Source: Prado023 sp963706875
GTDB lineage: Bacteria > Actinomycetota > Actinomycetes > S36-B12 > CAIYMF01
NCBI GenBank assembly: GCA_963706875.1
Contig: CAVPNW010000022.1
Span: forward strand, 22,727-86,726
Reading direction: 5' to 3'
Length of the DNA stretch: 64,000 nucleotides
The position numbers were made by a program, and so were the translations under genes. Positions 37,243 to 46,257 of the stretch are shown in pieces; within the stretch, counting starts at the first letter, position 1; every line of letters begins with the position of its first letter. Below the pieces are notes generated by a model. The model made no database searches, was not told the DNA's origin, and worked only from the letters and a program-made list of their open reading frames with translations.

Positions 37243-38518
37243 GTGCCCGTGCGCGAGCTGTGGCGTCGGCACGGCCTCAACGTCTCGTTCGTTGCCGCGT
37301 CTCTCGCGATCGCTGGCCTGCTCTCCTACGTTTACCTCATCGTTGCGGCGCGGCAGCTGGGCCCCGATTCTTTCGGGTTGCTGTCGGTTGTTTGGTCGCT
37401 GGCGGTGGCCATCGGGGCCGGGGTCTTCATCCCCGTTGAGCAGGAGACCTCGCGAGCCGAGGCGTCGGGATCCGCCCGTGCGCTGCAGGAGGGTCTCACC
37501 GCGGGAGTGCGGGTGTTGGGGGTCATCGCCCTGGCGGCTGTGGCGACCGCCCCTTGGGCGGTCCCGACTCTCCTGAACGGGAACTGGGGCCTCTGGTGGA
37601 CGCTGCTCGCAGTTGCGGCGGCATCCGCCGTGGTCAGCCCCGCCCGGGGGATCCTCGCGGCACGCCACTCCTTCCGCTGGTACGGGCTTGTCGTGGTTCT
37701 CGAGGCTGCGGTGCGCGCTGGTGGGGCGGTGCTGCTCGCGGCCTCCGGTGCTGGCTCGCTGTCTTCCTACTCCCTGCTGATGCCCCTTTCCACGATCATG
37801 GCCGCAGGATTGGCCTGCGTTTGCATTGAGCCGGACTGCTGCGTCAGGCCCGCCTACCAACGCTCGATCCTCCGGATCGCGGAGTGGCGGCCTGGGGGCC
37901 TCCCGGCAACTCGTGTGGCTGGTGGTTGCCACGGTCTCCGCCCAGGCCCTGATCAACCTGCCCCCTATCGTGGTCAAGGCCACCGCTGACGCAGAGCTCG
38001 CCGGTCAGGTTCTTGCCATTCTGGCAATCGCACGAATGCCGGTCTTCTTGGCCCCGGCCCTCCTCGCACCGTTGCTGCCAGTGATGGTCCGACAACACGA
38101 GAGGCACGAGACCGCCCGCCTCGTTCGCCTCGCCACGGTTCTCGTCGCCACCCTGTTTGGGTGCGCCCTGGCGGCCGCCTTGGTGAGCCTTCGGATCGGC
38201 GACTGGCTGGTTGCATTGCTCTTCGGCAGCGCCTACGAGCTTCCGCCCATCAACCTGGCCATCCTGTCCGCCGCGACATTCGTCTTCATCGCCGCGCTCC
38301 TCGTGACCTCTGCGCTGGTGGCGGTGCGACGAAACGGATGGTCGCTGGCCAGCTGGTCCCTGGGCTTGTTGGTGTTCGCCGCCTCGGCGGTGGCCGTGCG
38401 CTCCGTGCCGGCCAACGTCGAGGTCGGACTTCTGGCAGGTGCCTTAGCCGCAGTGCTGGTATCGGGTTGGGGACTCATCGCCACTACTCGGCGGAAGGCG
38501 GCGTCGTGGGCACGCTAG
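37243..38518 (+). CDS. Polysaccharide flippase, Wzx/MATE-like (frameshifted)
   Basis: About 424 residues with roughly 12 membrane helices. The N-terminal half begins GLNVSFVAASLAIAGLLSYVYLIVAARQLGPDSFGLLSVVWSL-like sequence typical of O-antigen and teichuronic-acid flippases; helices continue through LVWLVVATVSAQALINLPPIVV and APALLAPLLPVMVRQ. There is a single frame change near 37880. GTG 37243 has GGGAAGG 4 bases upstream, and GTG 37249 is also possible. It likely moves a polyprenyl-linked repeat unit across the membrane. The next gene starts inside its last codons. Confidence 0.82.
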
Positions 38519-40761
38519 CGCTCGTTGCGGCGCTGGCCCTGGCCGCTTGGCTGGTGATGGCGCTTGTCGGCGCCGCTCTGCTGGTTCACCTTCCGCACCC
38601 GGTTCGTGATGCCGTATGGCCTGCTGCCCCGCTCGTCGGCTTCGTGGTGATGGCCCTTGGCCTGTCATGGGCCGGTCTCGTCGTCCCGGTGGGTCGTGGC
38701 GTATGGCTTGTCCTGGCGGCCGCGGTGGCCCTAGGCGTGTGGGGGCTGCGCCGGTACGGTCGACCGTCTCTCCCGCCCGCGACCTGGGGCCTGACCCTTG
38801 GCACCTGGTTGGCCAGCACAATTCCCCTCGCGATCGCAATCGGGCCCCTTGGGTTGACGACGTCCCTTCTGACCCGGGTGACCGCGAACAACGACGCCTT
38901 CTACTACGTCTCGATTATCGACTGGCTCCAACGGCACACCATTCTTGAGGTCCCGGAGGTCACGAGCACCCTCGCCGGCGACTCGGTTGCCTTCGCCCCC
39001 GCCGTCTCGCAGGACGCAGGCCAGCTGCGGATTGGCTCGGAGCTGGTGCACGCTGGCCTCAACACCCTTCTCACGACCACGCCGCAGACGAGTTGGTACG
39101 CCTGGATGGCGCTGGCCGCTCCTCTGGCCGTGGTGGCCGCCGTCGCGACGCTGCGGCTTCTTGGTGTGGGTCGCGTGCCTGCCGCTCTCTCCGGTCTCGT
39201 GGTCGGCACCTCGACCCTTTTCATGTTCCCGCTCTACAACGCGAACGCCCCCGCGGCGATGGGAGCGGCCCTTGCTCCCCTCGCCCTGACCGTCAGCGGT
39301 CTGGCGTTGCGTGACAGGGCCTCCGCTCCGCCGCTGTGGTTCGCCGCAGTCCTCTGTACGGGGACCACCGCCATCTACACCGAAATCCTGCCTTTTCTCG
39401 CGCCGCCTTTGGTTGCCTTTGCCATCTGGCAGTACAGAAGCCGGCCGGCCACCGGACTCGCACGTGTTGGGCGATTCGGCCTGCTGTGTCTGATCTTCGC
39501 GCCCTACGTGTGGTTACGGGCTCTCCGCTCTTTGATCTTCTTAGCGGGTGTCCCCAACACCCTGGGCCCCTCCCTTTGGATCTACGGACCATGGCAGGAC
39601 TCAGCCAAGCGCGTCGTGGGGGCCGGCTGGCCGCAGCTGTCGGCCGAGGTGACGAACCCGTTCATCCGGGTGTTGCTTGAGGTGGGCGGGATGGTGCTGC
39701 CGCTTGCTCTGCTCGCCGGGGTCGTGGGCGCCCTGATGTGGGGACAGCTACGGGCCCTCTACGCGGCTGCTGCCCTGTGGATGCCCACCCTGCTGGTCTG
39801 GATGTATGCCAGCGGCCGCTACTACGCCTTTGACCGGGGGCTGCTCATCACGGGCCCGTTGTGGATTCTCCTGGCGTGTTTTGGCTGGGCTGAAGGGGCG
39901 CGCCGCTGGTCCTCAAGCCGCGCGCGGGCGACTGGGCCGGATCCGGTGGGGCGATCGCCCCAGCGACGGAGGCGCTCGCCTGCCGCGGCCGTAGGGCTGG
40001 CTGCCGTGACCGCTCTGGGCCTGCTGGCTCTGTCAACCAACGCATTCAGCTCGGCGCTCTTCCTCAATCGTGCTCAAGCCGGATTCCTGCCGCTGGATGG
40101 GGACTACGCGGAGGCGGCACGCTGGGTTGATGAGTACGGCCAAGCAGGAGGCGTGGGGGTTTCGGTGGCCAGCGCCGACTTCTGGCAGCAGCTTTGGCTG
40201 ACGTACACGCTGAGGCAGGAGCGCGCTGTGGACTGGGTCTCGCTCGATCCCTCCTACCTGCGCGTTCGATATCACACTGACGGTCAGTTGGGCCGCTGGC
40301 TACTCGTGGACACAGGCGTGGTCACCCAGGTGGACCCCTCCGCGGTGGTGCGTCAGAACGGCAAGTTCCGCCTGGTCGATCTCGAAATCGCGCCCGCCGT
40401 GGTGGGCGTGCCCTGCTGCCTGTCTGAGGGCCAGTGGTACCCGGCCGAGCAGGTCGACGGCGCGACAGTTCGCCGGATGACCAACGACGGGGAGTTGACG
40501 ATCGTCAACGTCGACGGCGTGGACGATTCCGTCGGTCTGCTGCTGCAGCCGCAGCCGGCACTTGAGCCCCTGCCGGTTGAGGCGACCCAGACCGACCTCT
40601 CCGGCCAGGGGCGTTCCGACACCGTCCTACGCGGGGACGGCGAGCTCGCGGTCAGCGTCCCGGGGAAGCTGTCCCGGTGGAGGCTTGTGAGCGGCCGGCA
40701 GCCCAACTCCGTGGATGGAGGCCCCACCTACTCGATGGTCTTGGAGGGGATGCGGCCATGA
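38506..40761 (+). CDS. Large multi-pass membrane protein, probable GT-C glycosyltransferase
   Basis: A 751-residue intact protein. The N-terminal half has about a dozen helices. An extracytoplasmic loop starts RVTANNDAFYYVSIIDWLQ, the kind of acidic loop that carries catalysis in GT-C enzymes. A soluble C-terminal domain of about 250 residues begins after AVTALGLLALSTNAF. It shares its layout with the protein at 18630-20875. GTG 38506 lies within the flippase end, with GGAAGG upstream, and the stop overlaps the next ATG (ATGA). It may polymerise or decorate the lipid-linked glycan; no exact family was recognised. Confidence 0.68.
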   Translation: MGTLALVAALALAAWLVMALVGAALLVHLPHPVRDAVWPAAPLVGFVVMALGLSWAGLVVPVGRGVWLVLAAAVALGVWGLRRYGRPSLPPATWGLTLGTWLASTIPLAIAIGPLGLTTSLLTRVTANNDAFYYVSIIDWLQRHTILEVPEVTSTLAGDSVAFAPAVSQDAGQLRIGSELVHAGLNTLLTTTPQTSWYAWMALAAPLAVVAAVATLRLLGVGRVPAALSGLVVGTSTLFMFPLYNANAPAAMGAALAPLALTVSGLALRDRASAPPLWFAAVLCTGTTAIYTEILPFLAPPLVAFAIWQYRSRPATGLARVGRFGLLCLIFAPYVWLRALRSLIFLAGVPNTLGPSLWIYGPWQDSAKRVVGAGWPQLSAEVTNPFIRVLLEVGGMVLPLALLAGVVGALMWGQLRALYAAAALWMPTLLVWMYASGRYYAFDRGLLITGPLWILLACFGWAEGARRWSSSRARATGPDPVGRSPQRRRRSPAAAVGLAAVTALGLLALSTNAFSSALFLNRAQAGFLPLDGDYAEAARWVDEYGQAGGVGVSVASADFWQQLWLTYTLRQERAVDWVSLDPSYLRVRYHTDGQLGRWLLVDTGVVTQVDPSAVVRQNGKFRLVDLEIAPAVVGVPCCLSEGQWYPAEQVDGATVRRMTNDGELTIVNVDGVDDSVGLLLQPQPALEPLPVEATQTDLSGQGRSDTVLRGDGELAVSVPGKLSRWRLVSGRQPNSVDGGPTYSMVLEGMRP

Positions 40762-41893
40762 CCGGCTCTGAGCGGTCGGTGGCGATGGCCTTGACCTATT
40801 ACCACCCCTACGTCAGCGGTCTCACGGAGGCGGCGCGCCTGGTGGCCGAGGGGCTGGTGGCCCGGGGCTGGCGGGTCACCGTGGTGGCGAGTCGACACGA
40901 GCGCGAGCTGCCGCCCTGCGAGCGGGTGGGGGAGTCGACGTCATCCGAACTGCTGTCGCTGCTCGGATAGGCAAGGGCGTGATCAGCCCGGGATTCACGA
41001 CAACCGCCGCGAGAGAGGGCCGCAGGGCTGGTCTCCTTAACATCCACGCCCCCCTGCTCGAAGCCGGCCCGATCGCGCGCCTCGCGGCGCCTGCTCCCGT
41101 GGTGACCACGTACCAGTGCGACGTGACCCTCCCTGAGGGTTTGGTCAACCGAGTGCAGGTGCAGGCCATAGATCAATCGAGCCGGTGGGCCTTCCGCCGG
41201 AGTGCCGCAGTGGTCCCCTCGAGTCGGGACTACTTGGACGCCAGCCGGGTCCGGGATGCGGCACGCCCTCGCTCCGTACACGTCATCCCGCCTCCCTGCA
41301 TCCCTCGGCCACCCGGTCCGGCGTCCTTTCGTCGGTCGCCCGGATTGCATGTCGGATTCCTCGGCCGGCTCGTCGAGGAGAAGGGCGTCGAGTACCTCGT
41401 CGAGGCCTTTCGGCAGGTGCCAGATCCCGATGCCAGGCTGCTGATCGCCGGCGAGTACTCCAACGTGGCAGGGGGGAGCGTGGTGGGCCGCGTTCGAGAG
41501 CGAATGGGCCGAGACCCGCGCATCGAGCTTCTCGGCTTTCTGCCCGATGACGCGCTCTCGGAGTTCTACGCCTCGCTGGACATCTTCGCCCTGCCGAGCG
41601 TCAACGCCCTTGAGGCATTCGGGATAGTCCAAGTCGAGGCGATGATGGCGGGCGTGCCGGTGATCGCGTCCGGATTGCCGGGGGTGCGCGAACCCGTTCG
41701 CCAGACCGGCTTCGGGAAGGTGGTCCCACCTCGTGACGTTCAAGCGCTGTTAGGGGCCATCCTCGATCTGGAGGCGTCGCCGCTGGATGCTGGCGAGGGG
41801 CGTCGCAGGGCGCTTGCGGCATTCGGTATTGACCGCACGGTCGACTCCTACGAGGACCTGTTCATGAGCCTGCGTGGGGCCGGACCGAGTTGA
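40758..41893 (+). CDS. Family-4 glycosyltransferase (frameshifted)
   Basis: A GT-B retaining glycosyltransferase of about 378 residues. The acceptor domain begins VAMALTYYHPYVSGLTEAARL and continues, after a frame break in a GGTGGGGG run near 40930, with LLNIHAPLLEAG and TTYQCDV. The donor domain has HVGFLGRLVEEKGVEYLVEAF (the Arg and Lys of the donor site) and the EX7E motif in ALEAFGIVQVEAMMAGVPVIAS. The start overlaps the previous stop by 4 bases. It is the last gene of the rightward operon and convergent with a methyltransferase. Confidence 0.88.
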
Positions 41894-41902
41894 AGCCGAC
41901 CC

Positions 41903-42637
41903 TCAGGCCGCGCCCTCGCGGCGGAGCCGGAGGTGCTGGACGACGCCGCCAGCAACGACAGGGATGCGCTCGACCACCGGCTCCATCCGGGTCATCCACG
42001 TCGGGGGGTCGGCGATCGCTGGAGGGATCGCGAACAGGAAACGCTGCGAGACGGGTTCCCAGCCGGCCCGTCGGGCAGCGGCCCGGAAGCTCCGCGGGCG
42101 GAAGTTGCGCTCGCCGTCTTCAAGGTAGTGCCTGGTGACGATGTAGGGGTTGAGGTTGCTGGGCTCGATCGCCACCCAGATCGCCCCGGGAGCGGAAACC
42201 GCTGCCAGTTGTGCCGCCGTCTGCTCAATGTCCGCAACATGGTGGAGCGTGTCGTTGCTGAGGATGACATCCACTGGGGTATCGGTGAGGAGGCCCCCGA
42301 GATCCTCGGCGTATCCGACCTCAAAGCGCACCTCTAGACCGGCTTCCGCCGCCCGGTTACGCGAGTGCTCGATGTAGTTGGGGAGGGGATCGACTCCCAC
42401 GTACTGCAGTTCTGGCCTGTGCTTGGCCAAGGCCAGCAGCAGGTAGCCCGTGCCGCTCCCGATCTCCAGGACACGCGCGCCAGCCTTGACTGTCGAGATG
42501 GAATCCAGCACGTACGCGGCCCGACGACGATTAAGCCAGGTGTCGCGCAAGGCTTCGTATGCCTCGGCATCCCCGCTGTGGCGGGCGTTGAGCTGGTTGC
42601 TGGGGCCATCACTATCGCGCTCCGTCATCTCACGCAT
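41903..42637 (-). CDS. Class I SAM-dependent methyltransferase
   Basis: A 244-residue single-domain methyltransferase. Motif I is RVLEIGSGTGYLLLALAK, motif II acidic is VGVDPLPNYIEHS, and motif IV is VDVILSNDTLHHVADI. The frame is intact. ATG 42637 begins MREMTERD; ATG 42628 is equally possible. It is the fourth and last gene of a leftward set with Wzm, Wzt and another methyltransferase, so a sugar O-methylation on the exported glycan is the likely role. Confidence 0.85.
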   Translation of the reverse strand: MREMTERDSDGPSNQLNARHSGDAEAYEALRDTWLNRRRAAYVLDSISTVKAGARVLEIGSGTGYLLLALAKHRPELQYVGVDPLPNYIEHSRNRAAEAGLEVRFEVGYAEDLGGLLTDTPVDVILSNDTLHHVADIEQTAAQLAAVSAPGAIWVAIEPSNLNPYIVTRHYLEDGERNFRPRSFRAAARRAGWEPVSQRFLFAIPPAIADPPTWMTRMEPVVERIPVVAGGVVQHLRLRREGAA

Positions 42638-42663
42638 AGTAGACGCTGCCGGAGCACAACCGC

Positions 42664-43857
42664 CTAGTCGGTGGGGCCGGTGAGGGCCACGGGTCGTATG
42701 GCCACGCTCTCGATGAGTACGCCCGCCCCCAGCGGCCGCTCGGCCGTGACGTCAACCCAGACACCGAACAGCGTCTCTTCGGTCTCAAGGTGCACCGATC
42801 CCAGGTCAGACGCGAGGACGGCCCCCCCATCAGCCAGCAACCGCACCGACAAGTGGTCCAGACCCGCACCGACGGGCGTCGCCGTCACGGTGCCCGGGAA
42901 GACGGGGAAGGGGCCTGCGCGAAACACGCATCCAGAGGTCCCGGCAGGCACGGAGAAGCCCTCAGGGGACCGAGCCCCTGGGCTCCAGGCGCCCCGGTTG
43001 ACCCTGTCGTCCCACAGGCGCTTGACCAGTCCGGCCACGTGATCGGACAAGGCCTCTCGGTCAACCGACCGTTCGCTGGCGGTTGCCTCCAGCCACCAGC
43101 AGAACGAGCGCTCGGGGTTCTCGGCGGCAAGAACAGCGCGTCTCAGGAACTCCGACGCCTCTGGAGGCTCGGGAAGCAAGGGCAGGACGGTGCCATCCGC
43201 CTCTGCGCAGAGCCAGTAGCCGCGGCAGACGGTGACGTCGAATCCCGCCAGAGTGATCAGTTCGACCGCCTCGTCTGGGCTGAGTTCGATGACGTGCTCC
43301 GGGTGGCGCCACACGGCTGGTTCGGTGATCAGGCGGTTGGGGCTGTCGATGACCAAATGCCCGCCGGCCCGAAGAACGCGCCGGCTCTCGAGGAGGAACC
43401 CCACAAGGTCCTCGGTGGGCAGGTGCTCGATGTTCTGGCCCGAGAAGAGGACATCTGCTGAGTTGTCTGCGACATCGGGCATGTGACTGGCGGAGGCAAC
43501 GAACCAGCGCACGTTGGCGGGCAGATCTTCGGGCTCGGGACGGTAGAGCTCGACACCCCAATGCTCAGGCACCGGACCGTGACCTTGCTCGATCCAGTCG
43601 AAGTAGTAGCGGTCAGAGCAGCCCACGGACAGCAGGACCTGATCAGCCCGGGCCATGCGCTGCAACTCCACTGTGCGCAGAGTGTGGAGCAGCTGGTTGA
43701 AGTCGGTGAACTCCGCGGGCGAGGCCCCGCCCGCGCCGAGTTCACTTCTGAGCGAGGCGATCTCGGCAGACTGGCGGTCGAAGTACGGCGACAGGACTCT
43801 GTCGGCGACCCGACGAGCCACGGCCTTCGCTCGCTTGTCGAAGGTGGAGGCGTTCAT
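42664..43857 (-). CDS. SAM-dependent methyltransferase with extra C-terminal domain
   Basis: A 397-residue protein. Residues about 60-200 form a methyltransferase core (VLLSVGCSDRYYFDWI, ADVLFSGQNIEHL, VLRAGGHLVIDSPN). The glycine-rich SAM loop is atypical (SVGCSDRYY), so the exact fold class is uncertain. Residues about 275-397 are beta-rich and resemble a carbohydrate-binding or jelly-roll appendage. The frame is intact and the start is ATG 43857. Its place beside Wzt, which has a glycan-binding tail, suggests chain-end modification like the WbdD-type capping enzymes. Confidence 0.78.
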   Translation of the reverse strand: MNASTFDKRAKAVARRVADRVLSPYFDRQSAEIASLRSELGAGGASPAEFTDFNQLLHTLRTVELQRMARADQVLLSVGCSDRYYFDWIEQGHGPVPEHWGVELYRPEPEDLPANVRWFVASASHMPDVADNSADVLFSGQNIEHLPTEDLVGFLLESRRVLRAGGHLVIDSPNRLITEPAVWRHPEHVIELSPDEAVELITLAGFDVTVCRGYWLCAEADGTVLPLLPEPPEASEFLRRAVLAAENPERSFCWWLEATASERSVDREALSDHVAGLVKRLWDDRVNRGAWSPGARSPEGFSVPAGTSGCVFRAGPFPVFPGTVTATPVGAGLDHLSVRLLADGGAVLASDLGSVHLETEETLFGVWVDVTAERPLGAGVLIESVAIRPVALTGPTD

Positions 43858-43943
43858 GGGCTGATCGTAGCGACGCGGGGCAATCGGCTCAGGTCAGGCG
43901 GCCCGGGGGACTAGCAGGTTGCGCGAATCCGAGCTCCTCGCGT

Positions 43944-45155
43944 CTAAGAATCAGCGGAGATGCCGAGCAGGGACACCACCGGGGCCAGCTCGACTGGTCC
44001 GATTCCTTGGCCAGACCCACGAACGGTGAATGCCGCCGCGCGCTGGCTTTGGTCGTACGCCGGCCCCTGCCGTCCCGCCACTGCCGCAGACACGAAGTAC
44101 TGCCCCTCGTTGAGTGGCAGATGCGACACCGAGAACCTGACGGTCCGCTGCCGGTCGAGGAGAGGCAGGTCCACCTTGCTGATGTGCGTGTTGGTCCCGT
44201 ACAGCAACTGGTCGCCAGGCGTCTCGATGGAGAAGCCGACATTCCAGTCCTCGATGGTCCCGGAGGGCTGCACGGTGACCTCGACGGTCACCGCGTCGCC
44301 TGGGGCGGCGCTCACCAGGGGCTCTCCCGACCCGTTCAGCACGCGCACTTGGGTCACCCGGGCGGCGGGCTCGTCAGACCCCGCCGCCTCGTTGGTCTCA
44401 GCCTCGGCGATTCGCTGATCCTCGAAGTCGTCGCGCAGGCGGCGAAGTGCTTGGATGGGAGGTCCGTCGACGACAACGCGTCCGGCCTCCAAGAGAATCG
44501 CGCGATCGCAGATATCCCGGACCTGATCAAGGGAGTGGGTCACCAGCACAATCGTGCGACCCTCCCGCTGGAAGGACTTGATCTTGTCGAGGCACTTGCG
44601 TTGGAAGGCTTCGTCGCCGACGGCAAGCACCTCGTCTACGAGAAGCAGATCCGGGTCGACGTGTACGGCAACCGCGAAGGCCAACCGGACGTACATGCCC
44701 GACGAGTAGAACTTCACCTGGGTGTCGATGAACGGCTCGATGCCCGAGAACGCGACGATGGAGTCGAAGTAGCCCTCAGTCTGCTGGCGGGTCAGCCCGA
44801 GGATGGACGCGTTGAGGAAGACGTTCTCGCGGCCCGTCAGGTCGGGGTGGAAGCCTGCGCCGAGCTCAAGCAGGGCAGCGAGTCTGCCGCGGCGAAAGAC
44901 CCGACCCTGCGTCGGCTCAATGATTCCACCGATGGTCTTGAGCAAGGTGCTCTTGCCCGAGCCGTTGGGCCCGATCAGCCCGACCGTGTGTCCGGCCTGG
45001 ATCTCGACGTCGATGTCCCTCAGGGCCCAGAAGTCCTCGCGGTGCGCACGACCCCGCTGTGCGTTGACCAGCCGCTCCTTGAGCGACTTGTCCTTGCGGA
45101 TCACGAATCGCTTCGAGACGTTCTCCACCCTCACGATGGCCGGCCGGTCGCTCAT
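43944..45155 (-). CDS. wzt: ABC exporter ATPase with C-terminal glycan-binding domain
   Basis: Powers export of lipid-linked polysaccharide. Walker A is GLIGPNGSGKSTLLK, the signature is KFYSSGMYVRLAFAVA, Walker B is DLLLVDEVLAVGD, and the H-loop is VLVTHSLDQV. Residues about 255-403 form a Wzt C-terminal beta-sandwich (begins AARVTQVRVLNGSGEP), which in Gram-negatives recognises modified chain ends. The frame is intact. ATG 45155 lies 2 bases after the wzm stop. An 86-base gap separates it from the methyltransferase downstream. Confidence 0.93.
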   Translation of the reverse strand: MSDRPAIVRVENVSKRFVIRKDKSLKERLVNAQRGRAHREDFWALRDIDVEIQAGHTVGLIGPNGSGKSTLLKTIGGIIEPTQGRVFRRGRLAALLELGAGFHPDLTGRENVFLNASILGLTRQQTEGYFDSIVAFSGIEPFIDTQVKFYSSGMYVRLAFAVAVHVDPDLLLVDEVLAVGDEAFQRKCLDKIKSFQREGRTIVLVTHSLDQVRDICDRAILLEAGRVVVDGPPIQALRRLRDDFEDQRIAEAETNEAAGSDEPAARVTQVRVLNGSGEPLVSAAPGDAVTVEVTVQPSGTIEDWNVGFSIETPGDQLLYGTNTHISKVDLPLLDRQRTVRFSVSHLPLNEGQYFVSAAVAGRQGPAYDQSQRAAAFTVRGSGQGIGPVELAPVVSLLGISADS

Positions 45156-45157
45156 GG

Positions 45158-46123
45158 TCACAGCTCCTGCGCGAAGTTGCCTTGGAGCCGGGCGAACACC
45201 CTGTGCGCAACCCACAGCAGGGCAAGGCTGACGACGGTGCAGGCGAGGAGTCGAGCCGCCAGGTGTGGGGGATAGGTGGCGGTGGCGTCGCCCGCCACCC
45301 ATAGCGCGCGCTGAAAGCCAAGGACCGCCAGGGTCACCGGGTTCGCAAGGTAGAGCTCCTGGGCCCAGGGGTGGCCGGCGAGTACTCCTTGGACGAGGTC
45401 CCAGGAGTACACGATCGGCGATGCCCAGAAGAGCACCATCAATCCGATTTCGACGAGGTACTGGATGTCGCGCAGGTAGACGTTGGCTGCGGCGAGCACG
45501 ATGCCGAGGGACAGCGCGAACGGCAGCAGCGCCAAGAGCGATAGAGGGACATACGCCAGCCGCAGGCCCGTTGGCACCTGCCCCGCAACGATGGTCGCGG
45601 CGATCAACACCAAGAACATGATGACGAAGTTGAACAGAGCCGAACCCGCGATGCTCAGCGGGAAGATCTCGCGTGGGAGGTAGACCTTCTTGACGAGGCC
45701 CGCATTGGCCACAATCGAGCCGGTTCCGCCGCCGACCATCTCGGAGAAGAGCTGCCATAGCGTCAGGCCGGTGAAGATGAAGATGGCGAAGGACGGGATT
45801 GACCGCTGGGCCCCAAGGAACTGCCCGATGGCCACGTAGTAGACGACGAGCAGTGCCAGGGGTCGCAGCAGCGACCATAGGAACCCGAGTGAAGAGTCCT
45901 TGTAGCGAACCTTCAGCTCTCTGCGGACTAACTGGCCCAGCAGCTCGCGGTTGGCCCACAGCTGGCCTGAGGAGCTTCCGGAGCCGGTCGCTGGTGCCAG
46001 TGGCTCCTCCGAGAGCGCCCCGTATCGTGCGCGTGCCAACGACGAGACCGAGCCAATCGTCGCTTCGTCAGGGGATTCCACTGGGCTCCTCGAAGTGGCC
46101 GCTCTCCGGTCGTGCTCCCTCAT
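45158..46123 (-). CDS. wzm: ABC-2 type polysaccharide exporter permease
   Basis: A 321-residue permease with six membrane helices. A cytosolic N-terminus of about 60 residues ends at LVRRELKVRYKDSSLGFLWSLLRPLALL, the classic Wzm/TagG entry motif. LWQLFSEMVGGGTGSIVANAGLVKKVYLP is the conserved amphipathic coupling region, and NVYLRDIQYLVEIGLMVLFWASPIVYS follows. It pairs with the Wzt ATPase. The frame is intact from 46123. It is divergent from the amidase gene across 134 bases. Confidence 0.93.
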   Translation of the reverse strand: MREHDRRAATSRSPVESPDEATIGSVSSLARARYGALSEEPLAPATGSGSSSGQLWANRELLGQLVRRELKVRYKDSSLGFLWSLLRPLALLVVYYVAIGQFLGAQRSIPSFAIFIFTGLTLWQLFSEMVGGGTGSIVANAGLVKKVYLPREIFPLSIAGSALFNFVIMFLVLIAATIVAGQVPTGLRLAYVPLSLLALLPFALSLGIVLAAANVYLRDIQYLVEIGLMVLFWASPIVYSWDLVQGVLAGHPWAQELYLANPVTLAVLGFQRALWVAGDATATYPPHLAARLLACTVVSLALLWVAHRVFARLQGNFAQEL

Positions 46124-46257
46124 TGTGCCCGCTGTGGCTCACCAGGTGGTCCAAGCGGCCGACACGCCGACACTGCCTCGCCTGAGTGCCGATCAAGCGC
46201 CGCGCCAAGTAGCGTCATGTCCTTGTACGCCCCCACTTCCCCGGGAGCCTGTTCGCC

